DNA from: Pithys albifrons albifrons
Lineage: Eukaryota; Chordata; Aves; Passeriformes; Thamnophilidae
Length of the DNA: 64,000 nt
NCBI RefSeq assembly: GCF_047495875.1
Contig: NC_092460.1
Span: 14,436,520 to 14,500,519, forward strand
Direction of reading: 5' to 3'
Notes under the pieces: generated by a model
The model's input: only the letters and a program-made list of their open reading frames with translations
Told to the model about the DNA's origin: nothing
The model's database searches: none
Shown: one piece after another, positions 10,161 through 24,310 of the stretch
Layout: each line of letters starts with the position of its first letter
Numbering within the stretch: position 1 is the stretch's first letter
Program-made: the position numbers and the translations under genes

Positions 10161-11820
10161 TTTATTTATACACTAATAGCCCACAACACCTGGGTGGCAG
10201 GGAAATAAGACTCAGATAGTTTGGCAAGGCTGTGGTGGATATGTGAACATCATTAGCATATGAACTTTAAAAAAATATATAGGAGTTATCTTCTATGAAG
10301 TCAAATATATTTATTTAACTAGTATAAAATCTGCAGAAATAGAATGAATTCTGCATGAACTACATAAAAAGCAAATGTGTTATAAGCTCCCTGAGTGAAC
10401 CTGACTGCTTCATGGTATGTAAAACTGACCATACTGAGACTTGATATGATGGTGATGCCAAGTTCTGACTCCCATTTTGATGCTGAGCAGTGCTGTGATG
10501 CTTTAGGATGGATAAACCCGTGAGTGGCCACATCTCCTTATTCCTTAGGTGTCTTTTACAAACTTTAAAACTAAGTCAGGAAACTTCAGCTATTGAGGAT
10601 GGCCCCCATGCAGTGCTACACCTGCTGAATAAGGTATTTCATGCTGCAGGAAATCCCATCTGGAGGCAGCTGTTTCTAAATTGAAAACCAAGGGGGTAAA
10701 TCCAAGTGCATATGGTCAGGTGTGCGAGGGACCACCCTAGATGTCTAGAAAGGGTAAAGATGAACACAGTGCCAGGGCCCAGCCACTAAATCCAGTGAGA
10801 GTTGCTGAAGAAGGTGATAAGTTTGGAGGAAGAAACTACAGATCATAGACTCAACCCTACAAAAACAGTCATCCCAGAGGGTGTTTCAGTGGCATTCCTG
10901 ACAGCAGTGAAGCAGTTAAGAGAACCCGTGCTGAAGAACAAAGTTAATTCTGCTTCTAAATCTGTGAGTTAAGGTGTTTGTTTGCACAAGAGGTCTCTGA
11001 AGCATCTGTACACACTTCCTCTAGCAACTGCTTTATGAATTCTGCAATTTTCTCTCCACATGAGGCTGCAAGCCTCTGTAATTCACTGTCTTTCCCTACA
11101 TGTGCAGGTTCAGCAGCTTCTCCTTTCAGAGTCAGAGATGGAGTTTGCCAGGGAAATCCAGCACAGAATTGCTTCTTCCAAACACAGACATTTTCAGACT
11201 GTTTTAAAGCAGTAATGAAGATGATAGTGGGTCCAAATCATTTCAAGACTCCATCAAATCAATATCTTGTGGCCACATTCCCAGAGCTGCAGGGTCTCAG
11301 ACTGTACCTGTCCCTCACCAAGGCTGTCTTTTAACACTGGGTTGTTTGTCTGCTGTTTTAGGGTCCCTGAGTCAATGAATTTTTCAGAAGGCTGCAATGT
11401 ATGAAACCTTTAAAACTCTAAGCCCACTCAGTTTTAGTACCCAGGACTGACAACAACTTCCTTCCTCTGACTATGGCTCTCATCTAGTCTTTTATTTGAC
11501 TCAATTAGCAAAGAACACAGTGACTAATTTATCTTTTGCATCTTCCACCACATCACATCTCTTAGCTGAGATTACTCAGTCCTACATTATTATGCAGTCT
11601 TGACCAGGCAATACTGAAAGGTATTTCATACTGTCAGGTTGCTTTTTTCTCTAAAAAGTTTTATTGTTGTGGCAAGAAAGCATTTGTTTTCCCTTCCCTA
11701 ACACAATTTCCTTCCTGCTCCCATTTGGTTAATTGAATGTTACTAATTTTATTTGTAGCTGGTTTTAGAATGTGAAAATACCTGATATCCGTCAGCAAAA
11801 CTCCAACTGGTTGACATGAT
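10161..11820. other. no gene recognised
   Basis: No repeat family, RNA gene or convincing coding sequence was seen. The largest open frame, 118 codons at 10978-11334 plus, has no recognisable motif and no splice context that would argue for an exon. Confidence 0.6.
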
Positions 11821-11888
11821 GATGTTTGGTCATAGATTGGACTTGATCTCAGGGGTCTTTTCCAACCTAATTGATCCTGTGATTTCTG
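11821..11888 (+). mobile_element. CR1 LINE 3'-end fragment
   Basis: The stretch includes attggacttgatctcagggg and tcttttccaacctaattgat followed by cctgtgatttctg. It matches the avian CR1 3' terminus pattern (TTGGACT..GATCTC..AGGTCTTTTCCAACCTAA..GATTCTATGATTCT) in sense orientation. It is strongly truncated and mutated, so it is old. CR1 copies usually lack their 5' part because reverse transcription stops early. Confidence 0.82.
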
Positions 11889-14800
11889 AGAGATATTACC
11901 AATCAGTGCTGTTCTCTGCCTTCCTAAGGTTCCAGGTAAAAGCTACACATTTACAGAAACTTTGGGGGTCTTTGATACTGTCCCACACTAAAATCCAGCC
12001 ATCTGGTGGTAATTAGACCTGTCAATAATTACAGGAGCTGAGGGAACTGGAAGCTGTAAACAGAGGCTTGGAACCACCTCCCCTGTCACAGTAAAGGAAC
12101 ATGGAGAGGTATCAGCTCTGTAGGGGCAACCTGATGTCCTAATTTCAGATGGAAGCCTGAAAACACAGTTCCAAACAGTGACATTCTGTGATCTCAAACA
12201 CAGCTTTGGGGTAAATATGCAAAATTTGGTTTAAATTTAAAAACTGGAGCCCTAGCTGGACTCTGCAAAGCAATTGCTGCAGACTTTCATTCATACTGTT
12301 TTGCCAGCAAGTGAGTGGTTTGCTGGAGCCATCCAACACCTAGAAACAAGCAAGAGAGGAACAGTTCAGGCTTTGCAATCTCCACCATATTCTCCCCTGA
12401 TGAATTCTGTCTCTCAGGCATGAGATTTGTTAATTCTGTGTTGCTCAACACACATATGTGAGATCTGCAGTTCAGCAGCTCATCCTCCTCCCAAACCAGG
12501 TATAATTTTCCAAGCATCTCAGCTCTGCCCAAACACAACATGTCACATTTTCATTTTGACACCACCAGTTGCCTGGCCATGATACACTACCAGATGAAAC
12601 TGCTTTTCTGAGTAGAGTTTCACTCTGAATTTTTGCAGGTGGAGACCCAAGGATATTTTTGCAGTGCAAAATGACTAAGTTAGAGTCTTAAGGGTGCCCC
12701 TGCTGGGTTTTACACAGATCCAACAGGCTTTAATGTTCAATGCTTTTGCTGTCATTTTTCAAAAGAACTTGTGCTGCAAATTTCAGCTAAACCAATGCAA
12801 ATGCAGAATACATGCATCTCTCGTGCTTATAAAAAATACAGACTGCAGGCACATTTATAACCTTGGGCAAAAAAGTGTATATGAAGTGCTGCAGTGGAGA
12901 GAACCAGCAATTGAGGAGGCCTTGACAATGGCCAAGATCAAACTGCCTCAGCAATCTGAGAGAGCATTGTCGACACAAGGGAAAGAGCAAAGCTCTTCTT
13001 GTGTGAAGCCCTTTCATAAATCCTTTTTGATTCCATCCTCTGGGAGGCGAGTCCCTCTAAGACAATCTGCTTACACTACTTTGTCAGCAAGACTCTCAGT
13101 GTAGTTATGGAGATTTCAACTTCCAATCAATAAAATAGGAGTAAGACTTGCTTATCTTTGAAAAAGGAGGAACTGAAAAGCAAATAATACTGTATTCAGC
13201 TAATTAAAGGTATTTGTGTTGGATCTCATGTAAAACCACCACCAACAAAAAATAGGCACAGAAATACAAGAGGTGAGGATTTTTAAAATTTGTTAAGCTA
13301 TTTCTAATACACTGATACTTTTGTTGACAACTTCTCTAAGAGGCTGAGAAAGAAGGGAATAAAACTCCACATTGACAGCTGAGACACCAGTGTGGGCACA
13401 GTTTGGCTGCCGAGAGCCTGCAAGGACACAGCACACACCTCACACATGGTCCCTGTTCCTCCATGTGCATGTGAGGAAAAGCTTTGGGGCTTTCTCACAG
13501 CACAGCTCATCTGAGCAGCCACAAAACACAGCAGTGACTCAAACTGATACCACTTTTAAATGTACTGGAAAGAAAATCAGTTAATCAATGTGAAAACTAC
13601 TCCTGTAAGACTTCCAATCAATGATCTTTACTCTTTCCCTCCAATCATGTTGGCCTTTATTTAAAACCTTTATTTCTTCCCAGATCATGCAGCCTCATAC
13701 AAGCTAAATAATTCCCTTTCCCTCTATTCCTCTTCCAAAATACAGCACACTGACTAATAAAATGCCATTTGCCCCTCTATCCATGAAGAGGACATCCTAA
13801 CAGTCACTTTAAAACTAAAAGAGAAGTTTTGGAAAACCTAGAGTATTTGCATAGAACTCTAGGAAAAAAATCCTTCTGTATCTTTGGAGCTACCTCTTGA
13901 AAAGATAATCCAAACCTGAAAATGCAGATAATTGGAGACTCTTCTCAGCCTGGAAAGCAGCAACCACACACTTGGAAGGCTCAGCCTCCTGGGTGGGACT
14001 CCCATCAGCTGTGTTGGCTTCACTGATGAGCTCCAGTTGTGCATCCCCAACACTTTGTGAAGGTCCCTCTAGTGCTGGTTATTGTTTTGTTCCTGTTTCA
14101 AAGCTGGTTGAGATTTTTAAAACATGAAAATAATGAAGAGGTAACATTTATATGCAAATAGATGTATTCATATATATATATATTTACATGTTTGTACCAA
14201 AGGAAGGGTTCCTTGCATGAAATAAAAACCTCCTTGTAAACACACTCTGGATATTATCACATGGAGAAGTGCCTCAAAGGAAGAATTGCAGGCACAGTCG
14301 ATCTGAGTATAAATTTATATTCAGTACCTAAAAGGGGATATTTTTCAGAAGGTGGTGAAAAGGAGCTGCCATCTCCTTTAAATAAAACATTTAATCCTCT
14401 CCTCATCAGAAAACCTGTGCTAAAAACATTCAGCCTAAGTATTTTTAAACCCAAGCACTTTCATTTTGACCCTTCCAGCCTAACTGATACGTAACTCCTG
14501 TGGATTAATAGCCCTCAGAAATGAAAGAGTACCACACAGGTCTGCAGGGAGCTAACACTCCACATGTGCTTTTTTCCTGTCCTCTGTAGCCCTCTCTGCT
14601 TTGAACATGGTTTTTGTTACTGCTCTGTGAGCATTTTGCACCAAAGCTTTGGTGTCCACTTGTTCTCTGAGCTTGGCGTGGCCACGCTGATTATATTAAA
14701 CCCCTTACAATTTACAAAGTGTTTGGATTCATTTGGTCTATCCATTTGTGCTCCCCAACAAAAGAGCTGGAATGAATGAATCAATTTTTAAAACAAATAG

Positions 14801-17449
14801 GACTTGACAGCAGAGACACAGATTTGTGTGAATGGCAAAAGGTGCCTAATTAAGAGCTCTAGGGATGATGAGGCTTTCATTTCTCTAATGAAAAGGAGCT
14901 CTGTGAGCTTCCGAGTGTTATCCAACTCCAGCAGAATGGATCTCATCTCTGGGGAGAAAAAGACAATTCATTTTTCATTTTCATTTAGTTACAGTTACTC
15001 ATTTTGCCCTCTGCATGAAACTCAGGTCAAAGCTTTCAGGTGACCATCATTTCCAAATGCTGAAACAGATACTTGGAAGGGATGCTTGCAATTTCCAGGC
15101 AGCACAGAGTGACATTTCTAAAATCAGCCTTGCTCACCATGTCCCCTAACAACTTGCCTTAAGCACCTGGTATTTTCTCTCTAAAAATCCAAACAATTCC
15201 TGTTCTTTACTCTGTGGGTTCCAGTTATAAGGGCAAGGCTGGGTTTGGATATAAATAAATCTGATTAGACAAGCACACGGGTCTGCCTATTGTCTTCCAT
15301 AATAAAAATATACAGAACATAAAACAAAAAGTTAATAGGCAGGATTACATCAACTATTGAACTGCTGTTTGCAAACCAGCTCAGAGGTGGTTCCAGCCAA
15401 CAACAAAGCTTGGCCTGAATGCTGCCACTCATGGAAGGTCCCTCAAGGGGAAAAGGCAGGGTGTTTCTGCATTGGATTACTCCCTGTAGGATTAAACTGG
15501 GCTTGCTTAATCCTCACCCACAGAGCACTTCATGCATCTGCCTTAGAAGTCCATTTGTGTATTTTAGATGGTGCTAAAACTGAAGAAAGAGTCATTAAAG
15601 CAGGAGATTTACTTGTTTTGTTGTTTTTGTTTGGTTGGTTTGCTTTTCAAATAAAGAAACAGGTCCTTGTGTACACTGGGAAGGACTTTGGGCTATTTTG
15701 GCCCACAACTGCAGTACTTTGCTGCTGCAATCCCCATGTTTGTGTGGGCTCTGGGCAGGCACCAGGAGAAGCCAAGCTGCTGGCTTTCCACTGTCTTTGC
15801 AGTACTTACACTTTCTGGAAATTGTAGTAATACCAGTATCCAAACTGAGCCTGTGGTCTGCATAAAGAATTTTGTTGTACTGTTGCTTGAGCAGCAGAAC
15901 CCTGGGGGGAGTATAATTTACAGCCTCTGGATGAGGCTGGACTGCTTCACATCCCCAGAGAGCACTTGGATGTGTCTTCATCAAGTTACTCACAGTCTTT
16001 TTACTGAGCTTGTTCTTTAACCCTCCACCACCTCTTGTGATACTCTGCCTTCTCAATGATGTTGCTCTGAAATGAGATTATTGCATAAGAGCAAACTCCT
16101 TTTGTGTCCCAAACATTCCTTGGCACAGAGCTGGTGAGCTGTCTCTGCCCTGTTCACCCAGAACGGCCCTGCAGGGACCCACAGCAACATCTCAGGGTGG
16201 CTGCACCCATGGGAAATCAGCTGGGGCCAAGGAAACCAGGAGCAGACTCAAAAATTCTTCTACTCCTCAGAAGAGCCATGATTTAGTAACATCTGGGGAC
16301 AAGTCACAGATCTTTAGTAACATCTGAGTTCAAGCTGCCCACAGGGGAAGGAACTTGAGACAAATCCTTGTGAAAGAGCATCCCAAAGTGCCTGTTGTCC
16401 ACCAAGACATTGAGCAGCCAGCTAGCCTCAGGCAGGAGACAAATGGAGCAAAGCCTGAAGCAGAATATTTATGCACTGTGGGCACATTGCTGTGGACACA
16501 TTAGTCCATGCAGGTGAGCAACACGGAGCATTTTGTCCATTGTATCCAGCAGGAAAGGTGGCTCAAGCCTCACACCCCCACAGGCACTGAGGAATCCGGA
16601 CCAGCAAGCACAGAGCACGTTCCTGCTTTAAGTCTGACCTTATTCATGACCCAGGAGAGACACACACACCTCAGCTGTGCCTGACATGGAGAAGTAAAGG
16701 ATAAATGCAAGTGGAATCAAAAAGCAGCATTTCCCCCATGTTTAAGCAGGACAGCTGCTGAGGCTGCAAAACCAAGCACAGAGAACCAGGAGGGGGTACC
16801 AATGGAAACCCTGGGACAGCCTGGGCACAATGGTGGGTGCTCTGCATCCAAACAGGAGTGACATGGCAACTCCTCTGACAGTGATGCTTTCAGCTGAGAG
16901 TTCAGTTCATAGGAAACAAGAGCATAGCTCAGTACCTACTTCTAAAATATTAGAGATAATGAACTTAAACAAAGCATCTCGTTTTTCTTGGCAAACAAAA
17001 AGGAAAGTCATTTTAACTAAACTGGCTTCAATGAAACATGAGGAGATGCTGCCAACAATCCAATTTAGGAGTTTGCTTTTTTTTTTTATTTTAGTTCATA
17101 ACCTTTTGAATGTAGTCACCCATTGAGGCTGCCTTTCTGCTGAGTGGGACTGCTTATTTCACTGGCAGGCTTTAAAGCTCAGTGGGGAAAGTTTCTCATT
17201 TTCATTTTCTCCAAGATAAAAACAGTCAGGTGGGTGGAAATTTTATAAAATGGAAGAGGACAGACAGATTTGCTTTCTAACTATATTCATAGTCCCACAC
17301 ACCCCACTAGTACAAAAAAGTAAAGACAAAGGAACCTGCCTATGATTCCATTTTGCATGTAAGTTTGTCCATAACAAATAATGAGAAATTAACTATATGA
17401 CCCCAACTATTAATACAGATTAAGATTTGCTGGTTTGTGAGCTCAAATT
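11889..17449. other. no gene recognised
   Basis: Open frames reach 136 codons (12694-13104 plus), 156 (15357-15827 plus) and 153 (15595-16056 minus). They overlap one another on opposite strands and show no domain, so I treat them as chance. There is a short (at)n run near 14172-14185 and a 16-bp perfect palindrome at 14639-14654. Confidence 0.6.
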
Positions 17450-17533
17450 AGAATCATGCAATGATTTGGGTTGGGAGGGAGCTTAAAGATCATCTAGTTC
17501 CAACCTCCCTGCCATGCGCAGGAGTGTCACCCA
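17450..17533 (-). mobile_element. CR1 LINE 3'-end fragment
   Basis: The plus strand reads agaatcatgcaatgatttgg, then gttgggagggagcttaaaga and tcatctagttccaacctccc. This is the reverse complement of the CR1 3' end, so the element lies on the minus strand. Only the terminal 84 bp remain, and several substitutions in the tail repeat indicate age. Confidence 0.85.
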
Positions 17534-20500
17534 CAGCACCTGTTCTGACTAAAAGTAAATATAATACAGAATTGCATTTCTAAAATACAGCCTGACAACT
17601 GATGTTCAAAACCTTTCAGAAAAGGATATTTTTGAAGATCTCAGTAAATCTGTATGCAGTTAGAAACTTACTAGGAAGAAATATACCAACCCAGGAATCC
17701 ATCTCTTACAGATATTACTGTCATGTCTTGCTGCTGAAATGAGGTCTGAAAAATAAAAGTCATAGCCAGATTTTCGTCTATGTAAATACTTGCATTTTTA
17801 AGTAATGATTCAGGATTTTTGTAAAAGCCTCCAAACTAGACAAGTTAGCAATCATATTAAATATTATACGAACTCTCCATGCTGTGCTCAGAATACCAAA
17901 GCCAAATTTAATTTGCAATACATTTTGAAAAATTTCAAACTGGATTGAATGTTAAAAATGCAAACTTAAAAGTTTGATTATGCTGGAAAGGATTATACTT
18001 GAGAACAAGTAAAGCAATGGTCTGTGGGGAAAAGTGGAGAGCAGCTCAACTCCCTCCTTTCAGGTTTGGCCATGACTATTTATCTCCACTTGTGCCATCT
18101 GGAAGGCTTGATGAGACCTCCCAGTTTTTGAAGCTGATGTTTAATCTATGTTTTAACAAAGAACAGACACTTTTGCATGTTTTGGCAAACAAGTGACTCC
18201 CATTTCAGTGGTGATGACTGAATTTATGATTTCTCAGGCTGATTTAAATTGAAATCCCCAAGCTCTGTTTTGATTTTCAAAGGATATTTTCAAGACTACA
18301 TCCAAAGGTGGTAAGCCAACACCATTTTTCAGACCATACAAATCAGTCAGACCTTTTCTCCTTGTGTGTATTGTACCATCCCAGCAACACCCTCTAAGGA
18401 ACTTCATGGAGTGTCCTGTTCCAATTCTGCTGAAGTTACAGCAAACCTGAATGGCATCAAATGAAGGAAGAAAACTGGAATGAAATGAAGTAGTACAGCT
18501 AATATGAAATATGAAAGTGCCACATGGAAATTGGCACCAAAATAATTTGCAATCATTTGTGTATTTCCATATGAGTTTGTGGGGGTTGTTTCTCTCCTGA
18601 GGTTCTGGCTGCATCCTGCAAACAATGCATGGCAAAGTCTGGCTTCTGCCTCTAGAGTAAACACAGTCTTTGGACTCTGGAAAGAATGAACTTTACAAAG
18701 GAAGAGAAATCCCCAAGCTCACAGGACATATAGGCAGGGACTAGCAGGTGCTTCCAGGCAAATCCAGGAGGGCCAAAAGAAAAAAAAAGAGTTTATAAAA
18801 ACCCAGACAAGCCATTGGACTTCTTGCAGTATCACAGAGTGTTTACTTCAGGCTCAGCAGCAGTCTTGGGCCAAAATTAACAGAGCGAACTCACAGAACT
18901 TATTTTTATCTTCCTCATTCTCCCACACAATCATTCATGGATTTATGAGCCCAAAAAGCACTCAAAAGGCTGAAGAGTAATAGTTACTATTTATTTGCTT
19001 CTAACTGAAATGAAGAACTATGGCCTTGCCTCCAAGGGCAGCATATTTTTTGATTTTATATCCACACCCTTTGGAACAATCACCTTTCCAAATAATATTT
19101 CATGAAGTTACAGGCACTGAGTAATGCTGCAACAAAAGGAAGGATTTTCAAACATTTGCCAGTCTTTCATTTCCTCCCTGGATTGTGGACATTGCTCCCG
19201 AGCTGCAAGAGTTGCTTCCTCGAGGGGCGGTTCCAGATCTCCAGCTCCTGTGGCCGCCTGTTCCCTCTGAGTCCTGACTGATAACACTTCCCACTGGGTT
19301 TGCTTTCAGAGTGGAAAAATTCATGAAATATCATAAATTTGGGAATAGATTGTTGTGCCAATTATTCATGAGCTCTGCACTATGCTTTTAATTTTTATTA
19401 AAACCAAAACCTCCAAGTCAAAGGCTTTTTCCCTTTCCTCAGGAACTGTAACTTCTCATGAAAAGCAGAAAGCACCCACCAAAGTCTGCATGTCAGGAAG
19501 AACTCCCTTTCCCAGTGCAAAGAGCAGGTTCAAGCTGAATTTAAGCAACACTTCTCCCTTGGCAGGGATCTGATATGCTATAAAGTGACATTACTTGGAC
19601 TGTTTTTCTGTCAGCAGAAAGACAGGGAAAAAATGCTCTTCATGGACATAGTCATCTTTTTCTGGGTAGAATTTCCAACAGTACAAACCCCCTTTGAGTG
19701 CTTATGTGTTTAATGGGTGTGCAGGGCTGCCCTGGACTAACATATCCCAATCTGCTCAGCACAGTCTAGTATCTCAAATCTGAGAAAGCAGTCCATTTTA
19801 TGGTAAAATATAGAAGTGCAAAAATCTGAGATGATGACATTTCATGCTTGTTCATGCCCCGTTACTGACAGAGTGAAACAGCAAAAGTAAATACTTTCCT
19901 TACCCATCACCAGTCCTAAACTCAGGTGCAACATCCAGCTACACCAGGTCTCTAAATCATCTTGAAAACTAAGAAAACATGGTAGTTTTCTCTTTTCTTT
20001 GATAACTTTGTCTTCCAGGAACATGCAAAAGGACTTTCCAGTTCTTGCTTCTAGCACTGTAAGAAGAGCAATGAATGGATAAAGAGAGCAGAGAGCACCC
20101 CCAAGTTACACAGGCTTGCAATCCAAAGAGTATCTACAGGAACAATTTATGTCTTGATCTAGTGATTAAGCTTTGAATGTTGACAATTACTAGCAAATCT
20201 CATTAAAAATTGGTCATTCTGTAAAAATAGAAAGAAGGACAGTGACAGTATCTGCCTTTGGATCAACTCAGGGTCAGTAACTGAGAGGTTCTGACCTCCT
20301 TTACCTGTCAGTGTGAACAGAAGCAGCTTTATCCTGCTGTGGGGATGGGAAAGGGCAGAGAAGGGCTGCCCCACCAGTGGGAAGCTGGACAGCAGGCTCC
20401 AGTGTGGTCTGGGAATACAAACACAAGCTACAGAGCCATAGCAGTGCTCACCAAAATTCCTATTTCTACTGTGGGAAGAATTATGGGCTACTTTTTGTAC

Positions 20501-23500
20501 AGCAGTTAATCTAAGTATGCAATTCTGAATAACTTGGTTTTGTATTTAAATAAATCAGCATTCTCTCTGCCAGTGATTCCTTCTTCTCCAACATAATGTA
20601 AATAACACTTTATACATTTCATTTTTATGGTCTCTCTGATTGTATCTTACACTTTCCTTCAACAGCAAAAATTATTCATAAATAAGAATATATTTTCCCA
20701 GTAAGAGGACAGTTGGATTATTTTTTCTGTCACCTTTTCAAACACCTTTACATTGTGTGACAATTACCCATTCACTGGACTCCTTCTGCTGGAACACTTT
20801 TATGATTTTATTTTCTTGTCCCTCTAAAGCTCAGGGGCAAAGAAACCCAGTGCAATGTACAGATCCCTGTGAACTCAGTTCTGCCAGTGGCCAGTGAGGA
20901 CCTGTGTGTGGGAATTGGGCCAATCCACGATCCTTCCCAGGGAATGCTCTATGCACAGAGTAGTACAATTTCAGAAATTAGTTTCCTGGCACTTCCATAG
21001 AGAAACTATCTCCTGTCCATGGGCCTTTATTATGAATAATTATGAAATCTGAGGCCACTCTGAGCATATCAGATCTGGATGGACTCTTTATCCCTCATAT
21101 TCACATGTACCATTTACCAGTGCAGTGACTACAAATGTTCCCAGAGACAGATGTCACACAGAGCCTTGAAGGAAACATTGGGTGGCAGCTTTATCTCATC
21201 TAATTCTGTGTGTGCAAACATCTTACAGTTGCATACAAATGTTGTGCTAAAAAGCATAACATTAACACAAAACTAGAGAGCACTGTGCTGTTAGTACCCA
21301 CCCCAGTAATTATTAGTTTTTTTAAAATGCTCTAATACCAACAGGCATTTTTCAGTTTGAAGTGATCACTCATTTTCATACCAACATATACAATCCTTTA
21401 AGAAAGTGTTAGTGCATGATAATAAATAAATTGTGCTGAAATCTTCTCTGGTCACTGCACAGAAACACTTGCACAGATACAAAAAGACAGACTGGAAAGC
21501 CAAAGCTTAACTGCTGTAGGGAGGACTGGAAAAGCCTGTGAGAGTAAATAATAGAGAGATGTGGGAGACACCACCACACCTCAACCTCCCAGGTGAGATG
21601 GAAAAGTGGCATTCACTGGCAGAGGGACAAGTGACCTCACAAAACACTCTGCTGCTGAGTCCTGGTGAGCCTGCAGTGACCTGTGCTCAGGGAGCTGGGT
21701 CCCATCTAAATGATGGGGTCTTGACAGCACGTGCCAAAGCCTCAACAGGAGTTTTCTTTCCTCTCTACCTCCTCTCTGGCAGAACAGATCAAAAAAAAAA
21801 AAAAAGAAAAAAGAAAAAGAAAAAGAACAAGCTCTTAGTGTAGCTACAGAAGCATTTGCAAACCAGCACAGAAAGAGGGGCTGCTTTTGAAGCCTGTTGT
21901 CTCTTGCAGTACTGCCAATAAGGGAGAATCTGAAAGGGCTGATCATATTTATTTCCACAAAGAAGCCTCCACCTGCCCTGGGCTGAATGTCTTCCAAGGA
22001 AACCAAACAATTTCCTACTGCCAATAGTGAAGCTTATATCTAAAATCAGAAGGGAACAAGAGGAAAGGCTTTTCAGTGGTGTGATAGACAAGCTGCACTG
22101 CTGTCCCAGCCCAGACACTGTGCTCTGGGTCGCTCAGCAGCCCAGCACAGCAGCGGGATGGGCTGGCAGGAGGCTGAGCAGGAGCCAGGAAAGCGTGTGC
22201 TGGCTCCACAGGGAGCCTCCAGCCCAGCCCGGGCTTTCATTCACTGCCTCGCAGAATTTTCTGCCTAATTAACAAGCAACATTGGGGTTTTCTTTGTTTT
22301 CCAGACCACCAGGTCACAGACCAAAGAAGCTTCCTTTGCCTGACTCCATTTCTGTGGTCACTGCTCTTCCCAGGAAAGCATCAGGCATGTTCTAATCCTC
22401 CCCAATCCTTTCTTTATCCCCCTGTGCACAATGCCTTTATCCTGATGTGGCGGCTGCCCCTGGCTGAGTGGAGGGTATGTGTACACAACACAGCAGTGTG
22501 TAACATGTGGCACGAACATAATCTGATGGACCAAAAGGACTATGATCAGAAAGGCACAATGGAAAAATGCCTACATGGAAGGTCATCCCTTTTCAAGAAA
22601 AACTGAGAGCAGCTTCAGGTACAGGAAGGTGCCTTGGTGCAGGAGCACACACCAACCCCTGCAGCTCTTCCAAGTGGGTCCCTGCACACAGAAGCACCAC
22701 CAGCTGCTGGTCCATCCTGCTGCTGGCTGTGCTGCTGCCAGCTCCTCCCTGCATACCCATAAAGACTACAAGATAAAAGGACCAAAGGGTTAAAACCACT
22801 CCAGCAGCAGCTGTGTTGGATAAAAACATGGAAGATGCTCTCACTTAGATCAGTGTAAATCAGAAAAGCCTCCACTGACAAAGAGGCAGCCAAGTCTGTC
22901 GGGGTGAACAAGGCTGGAATCAAACTGACAACAATTAGAACTCTCTCACTATTTTTCTCCTCTGCTCCAGTTGTTTACCTCTGCCTCCCTGCCTGCCCCC
23001 TGCTTTTGACATGGCAACTAAAACGTATTTGTTCACAGGCTCATGAATCCTTTCTTTAGAGGCATCCTTGAAATGTTCAGATTTCAGATGGTCACGGGGT
23101 TTTGCCTTCAGATTTCAAGCTCCTCAGGGCAGAAACAATGTCAAATCAGTGTGAGGCATCCTGCATGCTAATGAGGCACTGAAACAGTAACTGTACATAC
23201 AGTTAACACATCTTTTCTAATCCACAGCCCTTAAGTGTTTTGTAACCCAGACTGCCAAGAATCAAGGGCAGAAAGAGCAGCGGTGTCTTGCTCCTTCCAT
23301 TAGATTTTACAGCTAACAAAGTGCTTTTTCTGGTGTGCTACAGCATACCCAACCCCAGCATGGCCATGTGCTGTGCTGTGTAATCAAGAGATCTTTCTTC
23401 CCCTCTGCCACACATCTTAAATCACTGACTTCAGTCACTTACAATGTGTTGCTCTCTGGAAAAAGTTAATAAGCCTCCATAAAATGGCTGTATTATTACA

Positions 23501-24159
23501 ACTTCTGGCAGTAGCCCATATATTCGATCACCTCAATACAGGATTTTTGGCAGGTATTTATGCTTAATTTTCTACTTAAACAGCTATTTTATTAAGAATC
23601 TACTTGTAGCTGCTTGACATTTCACTTGACCACGGGTGAACTTTGGAGAGACAGCTCCTCTTGCAGTGGGTGTTGGGCTCAGTGTGGACACACAGGGTGG
23701 GAGCACCCAGATATCACAGTCCCTGTTCCAAAGGATGGAGAGCAGGAGATTATCCATGGGGCAGCACAAAGGACATCCCAACATGACACTTTGGCTTTAG
23801 ACAGACATGATGAGCAATATTTCACTGAGCACTTCAGGATTCAGGGATGGACAGCTGAAGCCTTCCAGCCTCCCAGATGGCAGATGTTCAGTGAGCTCTT
23901 GTGCTGTCGAGGTGACCTTTTCTGCTCCCCTGAGCTCAGCCTCACAATTTCAAGTGTGAGCACTTCAATATCAAAATCTAACACACGCCAGTAGTTCAAA
24001 GGTGAAAAGCATTTTACAACAGAATGAAAATCATAATGGTGTTCAGGAGACTCAAAATGACTCATTTCCCAGGGGGAAATTATTGGTATTCCCTCTCCAA
24101 CATCTCTGCTGGTATCAGTGTCATTAAAAAGAGGGAATGGGAAGACAGATAAACAAAGT
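17534..24159. other. no gene recognised; one A-rich tract
   Basis: The stretch holds only short frames. The largest are 133 codons at 18234-18635 minus, 147 at 21581-22024 minus (which contains a poly-Phe run from the A-rich tract) and 126 at 23614-23994 plus. None is recognisable. A GC-rich pocket around 22090-22260 has few CpGs. Confidence 0.6.
21791..21829 (+). repeat. A-rich simple sequence
   Basis: Fifteen consecutive A, then aaaaaag/aaaaag blocks. It could be an old retro-insertion tail or plain simple sequence. No processed-gene sequence was recognised upstream, so simple repeat is the safer call. Confidence 0.85.
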
Positions 24160-24310
24160 CTTAAAAAGCAAATACGTTCTAACTAGTGGTTGTCACCACA
24201 CTTAATAATTAGAGTACTAATTAAGAGGGTAAGTAACACACTAGCTATTAGCTTCTAGTAATTAGTGGTTTTCCTCTAGATAATAACAAGTTGAAAAGGA
24301 AATAAAAAGA
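24160..24310. promoter_or_regulatory. candidate conserved non-coding element dense in TAAT cores
   Basis: AT-rich, non-repetitive DNA with at least five homeodomain-type cores in about 100 bp: ttaataattag, gtactaattaag, gctattag, agtaattagtgg and agataataac. An imperfect inverted repeat (cttaataattag / ctaattaag) lies around 24211-24235. There is no coding potential. This density resembles vertebrate developmental enhancers, but conservation was not tested. Confidence 0.3.

Noticed and set aside
21581..22024. 147-codon minus ORF
   Set aside because: It owes much of its length to an A-rich tract translated as poly-Phe; no domain.
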